This document shows, piece by piece, positions 5,738 through 6,412 of a DNA stretch of 6,412 bases. Source of the DNA: Burkholderiales bacterium (GTDB taxonomy: Bacteria > Pseudomonadota > Gammaproteobacteria > Burkholderiales > Casimicrobiaceae); contig JAICVH010000146.1 in NCBI GenBank assembly GCA_025935435.1, positions 1-6,412 of the forward strand, written 5' to 3'. The stretch's first letter is position 1, and every line of letters begins with the position of its first letter. A program made the position numbers and the translations under genes. Below the pieces are notes generated by a model that saw only the letters and a program-made list of their open reading frames with translations, made no database searches and was not told the origin of the DNA.

Positions 5738-6412
5738 GTGACTGAGTTCAAGCGTCGCAGATTTCTGCAAACGTCGGCCGGCCTGGCGGCCGGTGCAGCG
5801 GCAGGGCCGCTGATCTGGGTGAAGGACGCCCATGCACAGCAATGGACCAGCACGCCCGAGAAGGGCGCGAAGCTGCGCGTGCTGCGTTGGAGCCGCTTCG
5901 TACAGGGCGATATCGATCAGTACATGAAGAACGTCCAGAAATTCCAGGACAAATACCAGATCGAAGTGCGCGTCGACAGCGAAGGCTGGGAGGACGTGCG
6001 GCCGAAAGCGGCGGTCGCGGCGAACACCGGCGCCGGACCGGACATCATCCTGTCGACGAACGACGACGCCAATCTGTACCCGGAGAAGCTCGTCGACGTC
6101 ACGGATGTCTGCAACTATCTCGGCAGCAAGTACGGCGGGTTCTACCCGGTGTGCGATCCGTATTTGAAGCCCGATGGCAAGAAGTGGATCGGCGTACCGC
6201 TCGGCGTTGCAGGCGTGTGCATGGTCTATCGGCAGAGCGCGGTCAAGGCGGCGGGTTTCGACACGTTCCCAAAGGACACCGACGGTTTCCTGAAGCTCGC
6301 GAAGGCGCTGAAGGAAAAAGGCACGCCGCCCGGTTTTGCACTGGGCAACGCGACCGGCGACGGCAATACCTGGTGCCAGTGGCTGGTGTGGTCGTTCGGC
6401 GGCAAGCTCGTC
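5738..6412 (+). CDS. Tat-exported extracellular solute-binding protein, family 1 (cut by window end)
   Basis: The first 225 residues are present and the frame is open at the window edge. The N-terminus is a twin-arginine signal: KRRRFLQT (5-12), a hydrophobic Ala/Gly stretch, Lys29, then AHA with likely cleavage after Ala33. The mature part begins with a family 1 binding-protein fold: LRVLRWSRF (46-54), a helix with QKFQDKYQIEVRV (67-79), AANTGAGPDIILS (94-106) and GVPLGVAGVCMVYRQSAV (152-169), the usual hinge and lobe segments. It should bind a sugar or polyol in the periplasm and deliver it to the permeases. The start is a GTG at 5738 with a GGAGGAG ribosome site (5725-5731) six bases upstream. 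Cysteines at 125, 139, 161 and 213 are more than usual for this family. It pairs with the MalK-type ATPase upstream. The ligand is not identifiable. Confidence 0.93.
   Translation, partial: MTEFKRRRFLQTSAGLAAGAAAGPLIWVKDAHAQQWTSTPEKGAKLRVLRWSRFVQGDIDQYMKNVQKFQDKYQIEVRVDSEGWEDVRPKAAVAANTGAGPDIILSTNDDANLYPEKLVDVTDVCNYLGSKYGGFYPVCDPYLKPDGKKWIGVPLGVAGVCMVYRQSAVKAAGFDTFPKDTDGFLKLAKALKEKGTPPGFALGNATGDGNTWCQWLVWSFGGKLV

Noticed and set aside
4351..5853. 500-codon open frame on the minus strand.
   Set aside because: It lies wholly antisense to the ABC ATPase and flanking sequence. Its Arg/His/Asp-rich translation is the usual mirror of GC-rich codons, and the plus-strand gene has every ABC motif in place.

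Overview
The window is GC-rich DNA (roughly two-thirds G+C by eye). Codon use, gene content and protein sequences are typical of Burkholderiaceae (Burkholderia or Paraburkholderia-like); this placement is inference from protein similarity, not from a marker gene. No rRNA, tRNA, CRISPR array, insertion sequence or prophage gene was seen. It reads as chromosomal housekeeping and metabolic DNA with two incomplete genes at its ends.

Layout. The left half (1-3365) is entirely on the minus strand. Read in the direction of transcription from the right, it holds a short cobalamin-independent methionine synthase (GTG start at 3365, stop at 2337), a CspA-family cold-shock protein (2073-1870) with a long leader and a strong intrinsic terminator, a conserved 145-residue protein of unknown function (1597-1160), a small membrane protein resembling the Pycsar effector family (PycTM/DUF5706; 1082-561), and the N-terminal 160 residues of an exported L,D-transpeptidase with a peptidoglycan-binding domain (480 to the window edge). 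The last three may be co-transcribed: gaps are 77 and 80 bases, and one good -10 element lies ahead of the 145-residue gene.

The right half (3525-6412) is on the plus strand and looks like the start of a carbohydrate or polyol uptake operon: an NAD-dependent D-2-hydroxyacid dehydrogenase, a MalK/UgpC-type ABC transporter ATPase, and a Tat-exported family 1 solute-binding protein cut by the window end. The permease genes expected for such a transporter should lie just beyond 6412. The binding protein would capture the substrate in the periplasm, the ATPase would power import, and the dehydrogenase may act on a catabolite. The substrate cannot be read from the sequence. The two halves diverge from a 159-base intergenic region (3366-3524) carrying a candidate promoter for each direction.

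The points most worth a second look are the PycTM-like gene with no visible nucleotide cyclase, the MetE-catalytic-domain-only methionine synthase (MesD-like) with no DUF1852 partner beside it, and the organisation of the cold-shock gene leader, where a perfect inverted repeat abuts the candidate -10 box. I found no complete, clearly undescribed multi-gene system.
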